Positions 1-7,368 of a stretch of DNA of 15,333 bases are shown one piece after another; the first letter of the stretch is position 1; each line of letters starts with the position of its first letter. Source of the stretch: Flavobacterium psychrophilum (lineage in GTDB: Bacteria > Bacteroidota > Bacteroidia > Flavobacteriales > Flavobacteriaceae); contig CALPPS020000062.1 in NCBI GenBank assembly GCA_943325515.2, forward strand, positions 1 to 15,333, read 5' to 3'. The notes below the pieces were generated by a model. That model did not search any database. It was not told the origin of the DNA and saw only the letters and a list, made by a program, of their open reading frames with translations. The position numbers and the translations under genes were made by a program.

Positions 1-1593
1 GGATTATTAGATAACCGTTCCTTTGGTGGAACTCAGGTGCAACGTACTTTTTATGCCGCTGGTCAAACAGGACAACAATTATTATTAGGTGCTTATTCTG
101 CATTATCAAGACAAATAGGATTAGGACGAGTTGAAATGTTCAGCCGTCACGAAATGTTAGATTTGGTAAAAGTTGACGGAAAGGCACGTGGAATTATAGC
201 ACGTAATTTAGTAACTGGAGAATTAGAAAGACATTCAGCACATGCTGTTGTAATTGCTTCTGGCGGTTATGGTAATGTTTATTTTCTTTCTACCAACGCT
301 ATGGGAAGTAACGTTACTGCTGGTTGGAAAATACACAAACAAGGTGCTTTATTTGCTAATCCGTGTTTTGTTCAAATTCATCCAACTTGTATTCCAGTTC
401 ATGGAACCAACCAAGCTAAATTGACATTAATGTCAGAATCTTTGCGTAATTCGGGTCGTATTTGGGTTCCTAGAAAAAAGGAGGATGCTGAAGCAATTCG
501 AGCAGGCAAATTAAACCCATTGCAAATATCTGAAGAAGATAGAGATTACTATTTAGAGCGTAAATATCCTTCATACGGAAACTTGGCGCCAAGAGATATT
601 TCATCTAGGGCAGCAAAAGAAGTTTGTGATGAAGGAAGAGGGATTGAAGCAAATGACACCAATGAAGGTGTCTATTTAGATTTTTCAACTGAAATTCAAA
701 ATAAAGGTAAACAAGCGGCTTTTGCACAAGGAAATCACCATCCAACTCCTGAAGAAATTACTGATTTAGGAAAACAGTGGTTGAAAGAAAAATACGGTAA
801 CTTGTTTACCATGTACCAAAAAATCACTGATGAAAATCCGTATGAAACTCCAATGAAAATTTACCCAGCGGTTCACTATACTATGGGTGGCGTTTGGGTT
901 GATTATAATTTACAATCTACAATTCCAGGTTGTTTTGTGGCTGGAGAAGCTAATTTCTCTGATCATGGAGCCAACAGACTCGGGGCTTCCGCATTAATGC
1001 AAGGTTTAGCGGATGGCTATTTTGTTTTGCCATATACCGTTTCTAATTATTTGGCAGACGAAATTAGAACCGGAAAAATTTCAACCGATACTCAAGAATT
1101 TGCTGATGCAGAAAATAGAGTTAAAGAAACCATCACTAAATTCTTGAATAATAAAGGTTCAAAATCTGTGGATCATTTCCATAAAAGATTAGGATTAATT
1201 ATGTGGAATAAAGTAGGAATGGGCAGAAATGAAGCTGGTCTAAAAGAAGCAATTGCAGAAATTGGAGCTTTAAAAGAAGAATTCTTTAAAGATGTAAACG
1301 TTCCAGGAAGTGCGGATGAATTCAATCCTCAGCTAGAAAAAGCACTTCGTGTTGCTGATTTAATTGATTTAGGACAATTAATGGCAATGGATGCTTTACA
1401 ACGAAATGAATCTTGTGGGGGCCATTTCCGTGAAGAATATCAAGACAGTGAAGGAGAAACGCTTCGTGATGACAAAAATTTCTCGTTTGTTAGTGCTTGG
1501 GAATATAAGGGTGACGACATCACTAAAGAAGAGCTAAATAAAGAAGAATTGAAATACGAATTTATTAAAATTGCAGCCCGTAATTATAAGTAA
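1..1593 (+). CDS. sdhA: Succinate dehydrogenase / fumarate reductase flavoprotein subunit, 5'-truncated by the window edge
   Basis: This is the FAD-bearing catalytic subunit of complex II, which oxidises succinate to fumarate at the cytoplasmic face of the membrane and passes electrons to SdhB. The reading frame is open from base 1, so the GTG at 37 is internal and the true start lies upstream. About 530 residues are visible. From memory, Bacteroidetes homologues are around 670, so the N-terminal FAD-binding GxGxxG part should be outside the window. Visible family signatures include the substrate-site segment [13 protein letters not shown], the PRDISSRA segment carrying the catalytic Arg, and the C-terminal flavin-domain stretch [14 protein letters not shown] followed by [20 protein letters not shown]. 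The end is intact (NYK, then TAA at 1591). sdhB follows after 125 nt. The membrane subunit sdhC would be expected upstream but is not visible. Whether the complex works as dehydrogenase or reductase cannot be told from sequence alone. Confidence 0.96.
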   Translation, partial: GLLDNRSFGGTQVQRTFYAAGQTGQQLLLGAYSALSRQIGLGRVEMFSRHEMLDLVKVDGKARGIIARNLVTGELERHSAHAVVIASGGYGNVYFLSTNAMGSNVTAGWKIHKQGALFANPCFVQIHPTCIPVHGTNQAKLTLMSESLRNSGRIWVPRKKEDAEAIRAGKLNPLQISEEDRDYYLERKYPSYGNLAPRDISSRAAKEVCDEGRGIEANDTNEGVYLDFSTEIQNKGKQAAFAQGNHHPTPEEITDLGKQWLKEKYGNLFTMYQKITDENPYETPMKIYPAVHYTMGGVWVDYNLQSTIPGCFVAGEANFSDHGANRLGASALMQGLADGYFVLPYTVSNYLADEIRTGKISTDTQEFADAENRVKETITKFLNNKGSKSVDHFHKRLGLIMWNKVGMGRNEAGLKEAIAEIGALKEEFFKDVNVPGSADEFNPQLEKALRVADLIDLGQLMAMDALQRNESCGGHFREEYQDSEGETLRDDKNFSFVSAWEYKGDDITKEELNKEELKYEFIKIAARNYK

Positions 1594-1707
1594 TTAGGCA
1601 GTAGCCAAAAGGCAATAGATTATGAGTGAAATAATTGTTTTTTCATATAAATAAGAATCAAGTAAAGAATAGTTACTAATGCCTTTTGCCTATTGGCTAT
1701 TGGCTAA
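1594..1707. repeat. Inverted pair of heptamer arrays between sdhA and sdhB
   Basis: Immediately after the sdhA stop codon, three 7-nt units run in tandem at 1597-1617: GGCAGTA, GCCAAAA, GGCAATA. At 1681-1704 the same kind of unit occurs on the opposite strand: read on the minus strand it is GCCAATA, GCCAATA, GGCAAAA, then a partial GGC. The common pattern is G[GC]CA[AG][AT]A. The arms (about 1594-1614 and 1680-1707) can pair, with one 7-nt unit bulged, around a loop of about 65 nt. No TAnnTTTG element is visible in the spacer, so sdhB is probably co-transcribed with sdhA and the structure would lie in the mRNA. It may be a dispersed Flavobacterium-type repeat, an RNA-stability element, or both. 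Confidence 0.7.
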
Positions 1708-1718
1708 AAACAAAAAAC

Positions 1719-2480
1719 ATGAGTGCAGCAAAAAATATCAATATAACCCTTAAAATTTGGCGTCAAAAAAACGCTAAGGCGAAAGGAAATATAGAGACTT
1801 ATACATTAGATAATGTTTCTACAGCAAGTTCATTTTTGGAAATGTTAGACCAATTGAATGAACAATTAATCAATGACAAAAAAGAACCTGTTGCTTTTGA
1901 TCACGATTGTCGCGAAGGAATTTGTGGTATGTGTTCTTTGTACATCAACGGAAGAGCCCACGGACCAGATACTGGAACCACAACGTGTCAGTTGCACATG
2001 CGTAAGTTCAAAGATGGTGACACAATCTTTATAGAGCCATGGAGAAGTAAAGCTTTCCCGGTGGTAAAAGATTTAGTTGTTGATCGTTCTGCTTTTGATA
2101 GAATTCAGCAAGCTGGGGGGTTTGTCTCGGTAAATACTTCCGGAAGAACTATAGATGCAAATGCAACACCTGTTCCAAAACATGATGCTGATAGAGCATT
2201 TATGGCCGCCGCTTGTATAGGCTGTGGTGCTTGTGTGGCGACTTGTAAAAATGGTTCGGCAATGCTATTTGTTGGAGCGAAAGTTTCACAATATGCTTTA
2301 CTACCACAAGGAAAAGTAGAAGCTACAGAACGTGTTCTAAACATGGTGCGCCAAATGGATGAAGAAGGTTTTGGAAACTGCACCAACACCGGTGCTTGTG
2401 AAGTAGAATGTCCAAAAGGTATTTCTTTAGAAAACATTGCTCGCATGAATAGAGAATATCTTAAAGCAAGTATAAAATAA
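1719..2480 (+). CDS. sdhB: Succinate dehydrogenase / fumarate reductase iron-sulfur subunit
   Basis: SdhB carries electrons from the flavin of SdhA to the quinone site through three iron-sulfur clusters. All the ligand sets are visible in the 253-residue product: a ferredoxin-type [2Fe-2S] site at C64, C69, C72 and C90 ([10 protein letters not shown], then TTTC); a [4Fe-4S] set at C166, C169, C172 and C176 ([11 protein letters not shown]); and a C-x5-C-x3-CP set at C221, C227 and C231 for the [3Fe-4S] cluster. I chose the ATG at 1719 because it gives [14 protein letters not shown], the usual beginning. The frame is open 11 codons further to a TTG at 1686, but that extension is made of the heptamer repeat and looks spurious. 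The sequence before the ATG is A-rich without a Shine-Dalgarno. The gene ends in front of a strong terminator, so it is the last gene of the sdh operon. Confidence 0.96.
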   Translation: MSAAKNINITLKIWRQKNAKAKGNIETYTLDNVSTASSFLEMLDQLNEQLINDKKEPVAFDHDCREGICGMCSLYINGRAHGPDTGTTTCQLHMRKFKDGDTIFIEPWRSKAFPVVKDLVVDRSAFDRIQQAGGFVSVNTSGRTIDANATPVPKHDADRAFMAAACIGCGACVATCKNGSAMLFVGAKVSQYALLPQGKVEATERVLNMVRQMDEEGFGNCTNTGACEVECPKGISLENIARMNREYLKASIK

Positions 2481-2512
2481 CATTCCTTTTTATCTTTATA
2501 GTTAAGGAATAA

Positions 2513-2550
2513 ACAAAATCGCATTCATTATTTGGATGCGTTTTTTTGTT
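2513..2550 (+). terminator. Rho-independent terminator of the sdh operon
   Basis: A 7-bp stem (2520-2526 CGCATTC with 2534-2540 GGATGCG, one G-U pair) closes a 7-nt loop and is followed directly by seven T at 2541-2547. The flanks AACAAAA and TTTTGTT can extend the stem. It begins about 30 nt after the sdhB stop codon. Confidence 0.85.
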
Positions 2551-2558
2551 TAAATTTG
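2531..2558 (+). promoter_or_regulatory. Putative promoter of the amidase gene, overlapping the sdh terminator
   Basis: TAAATTTG at 2551-2558 matches the Bacteroidetes -7 consensus TAnnTTTG in every fixed position. A TTTG at 2531-2534 lies 16 nt upstream, slightly short of the usual 17-23 nt for the -33 element. The start codon follows the -7 element by only 4 nt, so the transcript should have almost no leader. The -33 candidate lies inside the terminator hairpin. Confidence 0.5.
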
Positions 2559-2562
2559 ATCT

Positions 2563-3327
2563 ATGAAAATAGCGCTTATACAAACTTCACTCACTTGGGA
2601 AAATCCAACAGAAAACCGAAGTCATTTATCTCAAAAAATTACTGGTTTTATAGAAGATGTTGATTTAATTGTGCTTCCAGAAATGTTTTCATCTGGCTTT
2701 ACGATGAATCCAAAAGCTGTGGCCGAAACGATGCAAGGCGATACTATCGCATGGTTACAACATTTGGCGAAAGCTAAAAACTGCGCCATTACCGGAAGTT
2801 TAGTAATTGAAGAAAATAAAAATTACTACAACCGATTAGTTTTCATTTTCCCTGATGGAACAATCCAACACTATGACAAAAGACATCTGTTTACACTAGC
2901 TGGTGAAGACAAAGTTTATACTGCTGGAAAAGACAAAATACTTATTGAATACAAAGGTTTTAAAATATGCCCGCTGATTTGTTATGATTTACGATTTCCT
3001 GTCTTTGCTAGAAATGTTGAAGACTATGATATATTACTTTATGTTGCCAATTGGCCAAAACCTCGCATCAATGCATGGGATATTTTGTTAAAAGCGCGTG
3101 CGGTTGAAAACATGAGTTACGTAATAGGCGTAAACAGAATAGGAAAGGATAATAATAGTTTAGAATATGTTGGTCACTCTCAAGTGGTAGATTTTCTTGG
3201 AAACTACATTACAGAACCACAAGAATCAGAAGGGGTTTTTATAGTAGCATTAGACAAAAAACAACTTATGGAAACTAGACATAAATTAGGTTTTTTGAAT
3301 GATAGAGATGCTTTTGAAATTAATTAG
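2563..3327 (+). CDS. Nitrilase-superfamily amidohydrolase, probably omega-amidase (YafV/NIT2-like)
   Basis: This 254-residue protein has the compact alpha-beta-beta-alpha nitrilase fold length and all three catalytic residues: Glu40 in LIVLPEMF, Lys106 in YDKRHLF and Cys140 in PLICYDLRFP. The set LPEMFSSGF, DKRHLFTLAGE and the later NWPKPR-AW segment resembles the YafV/NIT2 omega-amidase branch. That branch hydrolyses alpha-ketoglutaramate or alpha-ketosuccinamate, the keto products of Gln and Asn transaminases, to the keto acid and ammonia. The exact substrate is inferred from the family. No signal peptide is present, so it should be cytoplasmic. It stands alone on its strand between the sdh terminator and a convergent gene, whose last 8 bases it overlaps. 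The ATG at 2563 is supported by the start MKIALIQTSLTW, typical of the family. Confidence 0.88.
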   Translation: MKIALIQTSLTWENPTENRSHLSQKITGFIEDVDLIVLPEMFSSGFTMNPKAVAETMQGDTIAWLQHLAKAKNCAITGSLVIEENKNYYNRLVFIFPDGTIQHYDKRHLFTLAGEDKVYTAGKDKILIEYKGFKICPLICYDLRFPVFARNVEDYDILLYVANWPKPRINAWDILLKARAVENMSYVIGVNRIGKDNNSLEYVGHSQVVDFLGNYITEPQESEGVFIVALDKKQLMETRHKLGFLNDRDAFEIN

Positions 3328-4918
3328 CGCTTAGCTCAAACGGTTGCTCCACATCCCAATTGGCTCTGACATCAATTTCTTTTGGAAAATAAATCACTTC
3401 TTCTGTTTGGCGTTTTTCTAAATAACTTCCTGTATCCCAAATGCCGTTTTTATTATCGTCATAGATAATCCTCAGGGTATAAACAGCGGGTTCTACTGCT
3501 AAAAATTCGACTATATTGTTTTTTTCGGTGTATTCTGTTGCTATTACTTTTCCCTCTTTATCGGTGAGCTCCACAATGACTGGGAATTTTTTAACATGCT
3601 CCAAAATCACTTTTAAATTACCATAATCTGAACTGTTTTTAGTAGCAATAGTATATTTTAATATAGTATTCTGCTTTTCATAAAAATCGGTCAAAGCACC
3701 AGGCAAAAAAGAGATTTGGTATTTTTCTAAAGGTTCTTTTTTGAAATTTAAAAGCAGTTTTTGATGAAATTCATCATTTTCAATCGTAAAATCAACCGCC
3801 AAAGAATCTTTATTCTTAATACTGATTTTTGATTTGTCAAAATTCAATAAAGGGATATTGCTATTCAAAGTAAATTTTTCACGAAGAGGAAGATTACCAG
3901 TAAATTCAGCACTAATTGAAAGTGTATCTGCTTTTTGTTTTTTTAATTTAACCGTAAAATCTTCTTTAAATTTATCCTTTGAAACGGCAACGTGCAAAGA
4001 GTCGGCTTTTATTGGCTTGAACCATACTTGAAGAGAGTCTTTTTTGGGGAATTGTGTCACAATTGATGGGATAATTTCTGCTCCATTTTTTACAGTAACC
4101 TTCGCCCCTTTTGGATTGCCTTCATAACCCATAAGCAGTCTGTTTGCTGATTCCTGAGTTGGTTTAATAGCTTTGAACGGAAGTTTTTCTTTGAATAATG
4201 CTAACTCAAAAATAGTATCGTTAGGAATAGTAATGTATTGTTTTTGAAATCCAATTTTATCTGTTTTTGGGTTGAATTTATTGTTACCATTGTCTTTCAA
4301 AGCTACTAAAAGATATTTTCCCGCTTTGATGTTCTCAATTTGGACTACTTTTAAACTATCCAAAGTATTGGTAATATATCTCGGTGTTTCTTTATAAATA
4401 GTAGAATCATTGAACTTTTCATTCACTTCATATAGCATTATCGAAACAAAATTAGCAACTTTCTTTTCTAAAGCATCTTTAACTTTGACATTAATTTTTA
4501 AGGAATCAATATAAGTGCCAGTCGAAAATACATATTTGAACTGTGAATAAGGATTGGCCTCATTATTATCTTCTATACTCTGACCAAAATTGAAACTATA
4601 GGTAGTATTAGGTTTTAGTGTATCCTTAATTTTTATGGTAATCACTTTACTAGCATTATAGGGTAAAATATCAGGCTGATTTTTCATTGGTGGAGAAACA
4701 ATCAACTGCTTATTGACATTTTTTAGTTTTACATATTCATCAAAAACCAATTTAATTTCTTTGCCATTAAAATTCGTGGTCAAATTTTTAGGAAAACTGG
4801 CTTTCAAAACTGGCGCAATCGTGTCTTTATCACCACCAGTAATAGAACCGCGTTTGGCACAACTAACCAATACTAGGACAAAAAGCAAACAAAATAACTG
4901 GTAACTAGATTTTGGCAT
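3320..4918 (-). CDS. Ig-like (SbsA/Big_5-type) domain lipoprotein
   Basis: This 532-residue protein has a lipoprotein signal peptide: a short polar start, the hydrophobic run LFCLLFVLVLV and a lipobox LVSC with the acylated Cys at 20, followed by AKRGSITGGDKD. Residues 34-135 or so (APVLKASFPKNL, LVFDEYVKL, FSTGTYID) look like the bacterial Ig-like domain found in SbsA-type proteins. The rest is beta-rich without motifs I recognise; its last part (YDDNKNGIWDTG, residues about 487-498) looks like a prealbumin-like or calcium-loop segment. Such lipoproteins are widespread in Bacteroidetes and their role is unknown. Attachment to the outer or inner membrane is likely. The start codon is 75 nt downstream of comF on the same strand, so co-transcription is possible. 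I found no full-match promoter element between them. The 3' end overlaps the amidase gene by 8 nt. Confidence 0.85.
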   Translation of the reverse strand: MPKSSYQLFCLLFVLVLVSCAKRGSITGGDKDTIAPVLKASFPKNLTTNFNGKEIKLVFDEYVKLKNVNKQLIVSPPMKNQPDILPYNASKVITIKIKDTLKPNTTYSFNFGQSIEDNNEANPYSQFKYVFSTGTYIDSLKINVKVKDALEKKVANFVSIMLYEVNEKFNDSTIYKETPRYITNTLDSLKVVQIENIKAGKYLLVALKDNGNNKFNPKTDKIGFQKQYITIPNDTIFELALFKEKLPFKAIKPTQESANRLLMGYEGNPKGAKVTVKNGAEIIPSIVTQFPKKDSLQVWFKPIKADSLHVAVSKDKFKEDFTVKLKKQKADTLSISAEFTGNLPLREKFTLNSNIPLLNFDKSKISIKNKDSLAVDFTIENDEFHQKLLLNFKKEPLEKYQISFLPGALTDFYEKQNTILKYTIATKNSSDYGNLKVILEHVKKFPVIVELTDKEGKVIATEYTEKNNIVEFLAVEPAVYTLRIIYDDNKNGIWDTGSYLEKRQTEEVIYFPKEIDVRANWDVEQPFELSAN

Positions 4919-4993
4919 ACTGTATTTTTTTCAAAGCACAAAATAACAATTATATTTAGTGTGAATGAAATGTTTTTGGTGAAAGTTAACAAA

Positions 4994-5677
4994 TTAACTA
5001 TGCGACATAGCCATACAAACAATGCTGATTTTGGCACTGGGTATTTTTAAAATGGCTCTACTACATGCTTCGAGAGTGGATCCCGTTGTAATCACATCGT
5101 CTATGAGCAAAAAATGCTTTCCATGATAGGCTTCCGAAAAAGAAACATCAAAAACAGTGTCTATAACCTCAGCTCTTCCTAATAAATTCTTCTTAGTTTG
5201 TGTTTTTGTATAAATTTTTCGTTGTAACAAGATGTCATTATAAGGAATTTTTAAATTTTCGGCTAAAGCTTTTCCAAAACCTTCCACCTGATTATAGCCG
5301 CGTTCTCTCAATCTTTTCTTGTGCAACGGAACTGGAATGATATAATCTATATCCTTTATTAGCGCTAAATCTTTCAACTCATGTGCATACCAATGACCTA
5401 TCATGGCACTAATATCTTGATGCCCTTTATATTTCAGATGATGCATCATCTCCTGAACAATCCCTTTTTTATGAAAGTAAAACAACGCTGCACCAAAGAC
5501 TAATGGAATTCTGCCATAAAACTTTTGAACCACTTCATTATTTTCCATTTTGTGATGGTTTGTCAACGGAATTTCATGTCGGCACAGCGTACAAATAACC
5601 CTTTCATCCTGCAACAAAAGAGAATGACAGCCCACACAAGACTTTGGAAAAAATAAATTTACAATTTGGGGAAGCAT
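4994..5677 (-). CDS. comF: ComF-family phosphoribosyltransferase-like protein
   Basis: The 227-residue product has the ComF arrangement: an N-terminal four-cysteine zinc site (C14, C17, C29, C32 in CVGC and CTLC), a central region with YNQ at 128-130 (RLRERGYNQVEGF), and a C-terminal type I phosphoribosyltransferase PRPP loop LIDDVITTGST at 191-201. In naturally competent bacteria ComF takes part in DNA uptake or processing of incoming single strands. In Bacteroidetes it is common and mostly untested, and the enzymatic substrate is unknown. No other competence gene is visible here. It is divergent from glyS across 97 nt of very AT-rich DNA, and its start MLPQIVNLFFPKSC is the usual one. I see only imperfect -7 candidates upstream of it. 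Confidence 0.9.
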   Translation of the reverse strand: MLPQIVNLFFPKSCVGCHSLLLQDERVICTLCRHEIPLTNHHKMENNEVVQKFYGRIPLVFGAALFYFHKKGIVQEMMHHLKYKGHQDISAMIGHWYAHELKDLALIKDIDYIIPVPLHKKRLRERGYNQVEGFGKALAENLKIPYNDILLQRKIYTKTQTKKNLLGRAEVIDTVFDVSFSEAYHGKHFLLIDDVITTGSTLEACSRAILKIPSAKISIVCMAMSHS

Positions 5678-5759
5678 AAAAAAGATTTTCTCTTATATAA
5701 AATTATAAAAAAATTACATTCTAACTGTTTTTAATTTCATTTTTTACATTCCCTTTTTA

Positions 5760-5767
5760 TATTTTTG
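5760..5767 (+). promoter_or_regulatory. Putative -7 element of the glyS promoter
   Basis: TATTTTTG matches TAnnTTTG fully and ends 7 nt before the glyS ATG, implying a leader of only a few nucleotides. No TTG is visible at the expected -33 distance, so this rests on one element. Confidence 0.45.
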
Positions 5768-5774
5768 CAACACT

Positions 5775-7319
5775 ATGGCAAAACAAGAAGATTTATTTAA
5801 GAACGTAGTTTCGCATGCAAAAGAATACGGATTCATTTTCCCGTCAAGCGAAATCTATGATGGGTTAAGCGCAGTTTATGACTATGCCCAAAACGGAGTA
5901 GAATTAAAGAAAAACATTAGAGAATATTGGTGGAAAGCCATGGTGCAAATGCATGAGAATATTGTAGGTCTTGATGCCTCAATATTAATGCACCCCACCA
6001 CATGGATAGCTTCAGGTCACGTTGATGCCTTCAACGACCCGCTCATAGACAACAAAGACTCCAAAAAAAGATACCGCGCCGACGTTTTAATTGAGGATTA
6101 TGCCGAAAAATTAAACCTAAAAGCCAAAAAAGAAATCGAAAAAGCAAGGGAACGCTTTGGCGACTCTTTTGACGAAGAACAATATAAAACCACCAATCCA
6201 CGGGTGATGGAATACCTTTCCAAAGAAAGAGAAATTCTAGAACGAATGGGACGTTCATTAGGAAACGGCGATTTAGAAGACGTAAAAGCGTTAATCGAAG
6301 AACTAGAAATTGCTGACCCAGAAACAGGCTCTAGAAACTGGACCGAAGTACGTCAATTTAATTTGATGTTTGGAACAAAACTAGGTGCTTCAGCCGAAAA
6401 CGCAATGGATTTATACCTTCGCCCAGAAACAGCACAAGGGATTTTTGTAAACTTCCTAAACGTGCAAAAAACAGGAAGAATGAAAATTCCTTTTGGAATT
6501 GCACAAACAGGAAAAGCGTTCCGTAACGAAATAGTAGCGCGGCAATTCATTTTCCGCATGCGCGAATTTGAACAAATGGAAATGCAATTCTTTGTAAAAC
6601 CAGGCGAGGAAATGAAATGGTATGAATATTGGAAAACTACACGTTTAAATTGGCACCTATCACTAGGTTTGGGCAAGGAAAACTATCGTTTTCACGACCA
6701 CGAAAAATTAGCGCATTATGCCAATGCTGCTGCTGATATTGAGTTCAATTTCCCTTTCGGGTTCAAAGAACTAGAAGGCATTCACTCCAGAACCGACTTC
6801 GATTTAAAAGCACACGAACAGTATTCAGGCAAAAAATTACAATATTTTGATACCGAAACCAATGCTAACTACGTTCCTTATGTTGTAGAAACATCTGTTG
6901 GTTTGGATAGAATGTTCTTAGCAATTTTTGCAACCTCTTTACAAGAAGAAACATTGGAAGATGGTTCTACTAGAACGGTTTTGCGTTTACCAAGCGTATT
7001 AGCGCCTACTAAAGCGGCTGTCCTTCCATTAGTAAAAAAAGATGGTTTACCAGAAGTAGCTCAAAAAATCATCGAAGATTTAAAATGGGATTTTAATGTT
7101 GCCTATGACGAAAAAGATGCCGTGGGAAGACGTTACCGCAGACAAGATGCATTGGGAACACCCTATTGTATTACGGTTGACCACCAAACCTTGGAAGATG
7201 AAACCGTAACCATTCGTCATCGTGATACGATGCAACAAGACCGAGTCAAAATTGCTGATTTGAAAACCATTATAGGAAATGAAGTTTCCATGCGAAACTG
7301 GTTGCAAAAAATAGTTTAA
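5775..7319 (+). CDS. glyS: Glycyl-tRNA synthetase, single-chain (alpha2 dimer) type
   Basis: This class II aminoacyl-tRNA synthetase charges tRNA-Gly with glycine in the cytoplasm. The 514-residue product is the dimeric, eukaryote/archaea-like GlyRS rather than the alpha2beta2 glyQ+glyS enzyme. The N-terminal part has MHPTTWIASGHVDAFNDPL (72-90). The glycine-site segment LRPETAQGIF is at 215-224. Motif 2 runs from FRNE at 249 through R262 to EFEQMEMQFF. Motif 3 is E372 to R379 (ETSVGLDR). A C-terminal anticodon-binding domain follows from about 405, containing VGRRYRRQDALGTPY. A charged, coiled-coil-like insertion at about 112-185 lies between the first segments. No T-box or long leader precedes it. 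It is a single-gene unit ending at a clear terminator and converging on thiL. In many databases the same gene is named glyQS. Confidence 0.96.
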   Translation: MAKQEDLFKNVVSHAKEYGFIFPSSEIYDGLSAVYDYAQNGVELKKNIREYWWKAMVQMHENIVGLDASILMHPTTWIASGHVDAFNDPLIDNKDSKKRYRADVLIEDYAEKLNLKAKKEIEKARERFGDSFDEEQYKTTNPRVMEYLSKEREILERMGRSLGNGDLEDVKALIEELEIADPETGSRNWTEVRQFNLMFGTKLGASAENAMDLYLRPETAQGIFVNFLNVQKTGRMKIPFGIAQTGKAFRNEIVARQFIFRMREFEQMEMQFFVKPGEEMKWYEYWKTTRLNWHLSLGLGKENYRFHDHEKLAHYANAAADIEFNFPFGFKELEGIHSRTDFDLKAHEQYSGKKLQYFDTETNANYVPYVVETSVGLDRMFLAIFATSLQEETLEDGSTRTVLRLPSVLAPTKAAVLPLVKKDGLPEVAQKIIEDLKWDFNVAYDEKDAVGRRYRRQDALGTPYCITVDHQTLEDETVTIRHRDTMQQDRVKIADLKTIIGNEVSMRNWLQKIV

Positions 7320-7338
7320 TAAAATTAACTATTCACAT

Positions 7339-7368
7339 AAAATCCACTACGTATAGTGGATTTTTTTT
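7339..7368. terminator. Terminator between convergent glyS and thiL
   Basis: A perfect 11-bp stem (7339-7349 AAAATCCACTA with 7354-7364 TAGTGGATTTT) closes a CGTA loop and continues into eight T (7361-7368), a strong rho-independent terminator for glyS. The thiL stop codon (complement of 7367-7369) lies at the end of the T-tract, so thiL transcripts enter the same hairpin. On that strand only four T follow, so it may act in both directions but less well for thiL. Confidence 0.9.

Noticed and set aside
1686..1718. TTG at 1686 as the start of sdhB
   Set aside because: The 11 extra codons are made of the heptamer repeat and do not resemble SdhB; the ATG at 1719 gives the normal N-terminus.
2105..2524. 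139-codon open frame on the minus strand across sdhB
   Set aside because: It is antisense to the iron-sulfur subunit, has no family resemblance, and its Cys- and Pro-rich text mirrors the cluster motifs of sdhB.
4994..5677. comF as evidence for a competence or DNA-uptake locus here
   Set aside because: No other com, pil or dpr gene is in the window; the neighbours are an unrelated lipoprotein gene and glyS.
5678..5774. T-box or attenuator leader before glyS
   Set aside because: The spacer is 97 nt of AT-rich DNA without a hairpin, T-box core or leader peptide, and the -7 element is next to the start codon.
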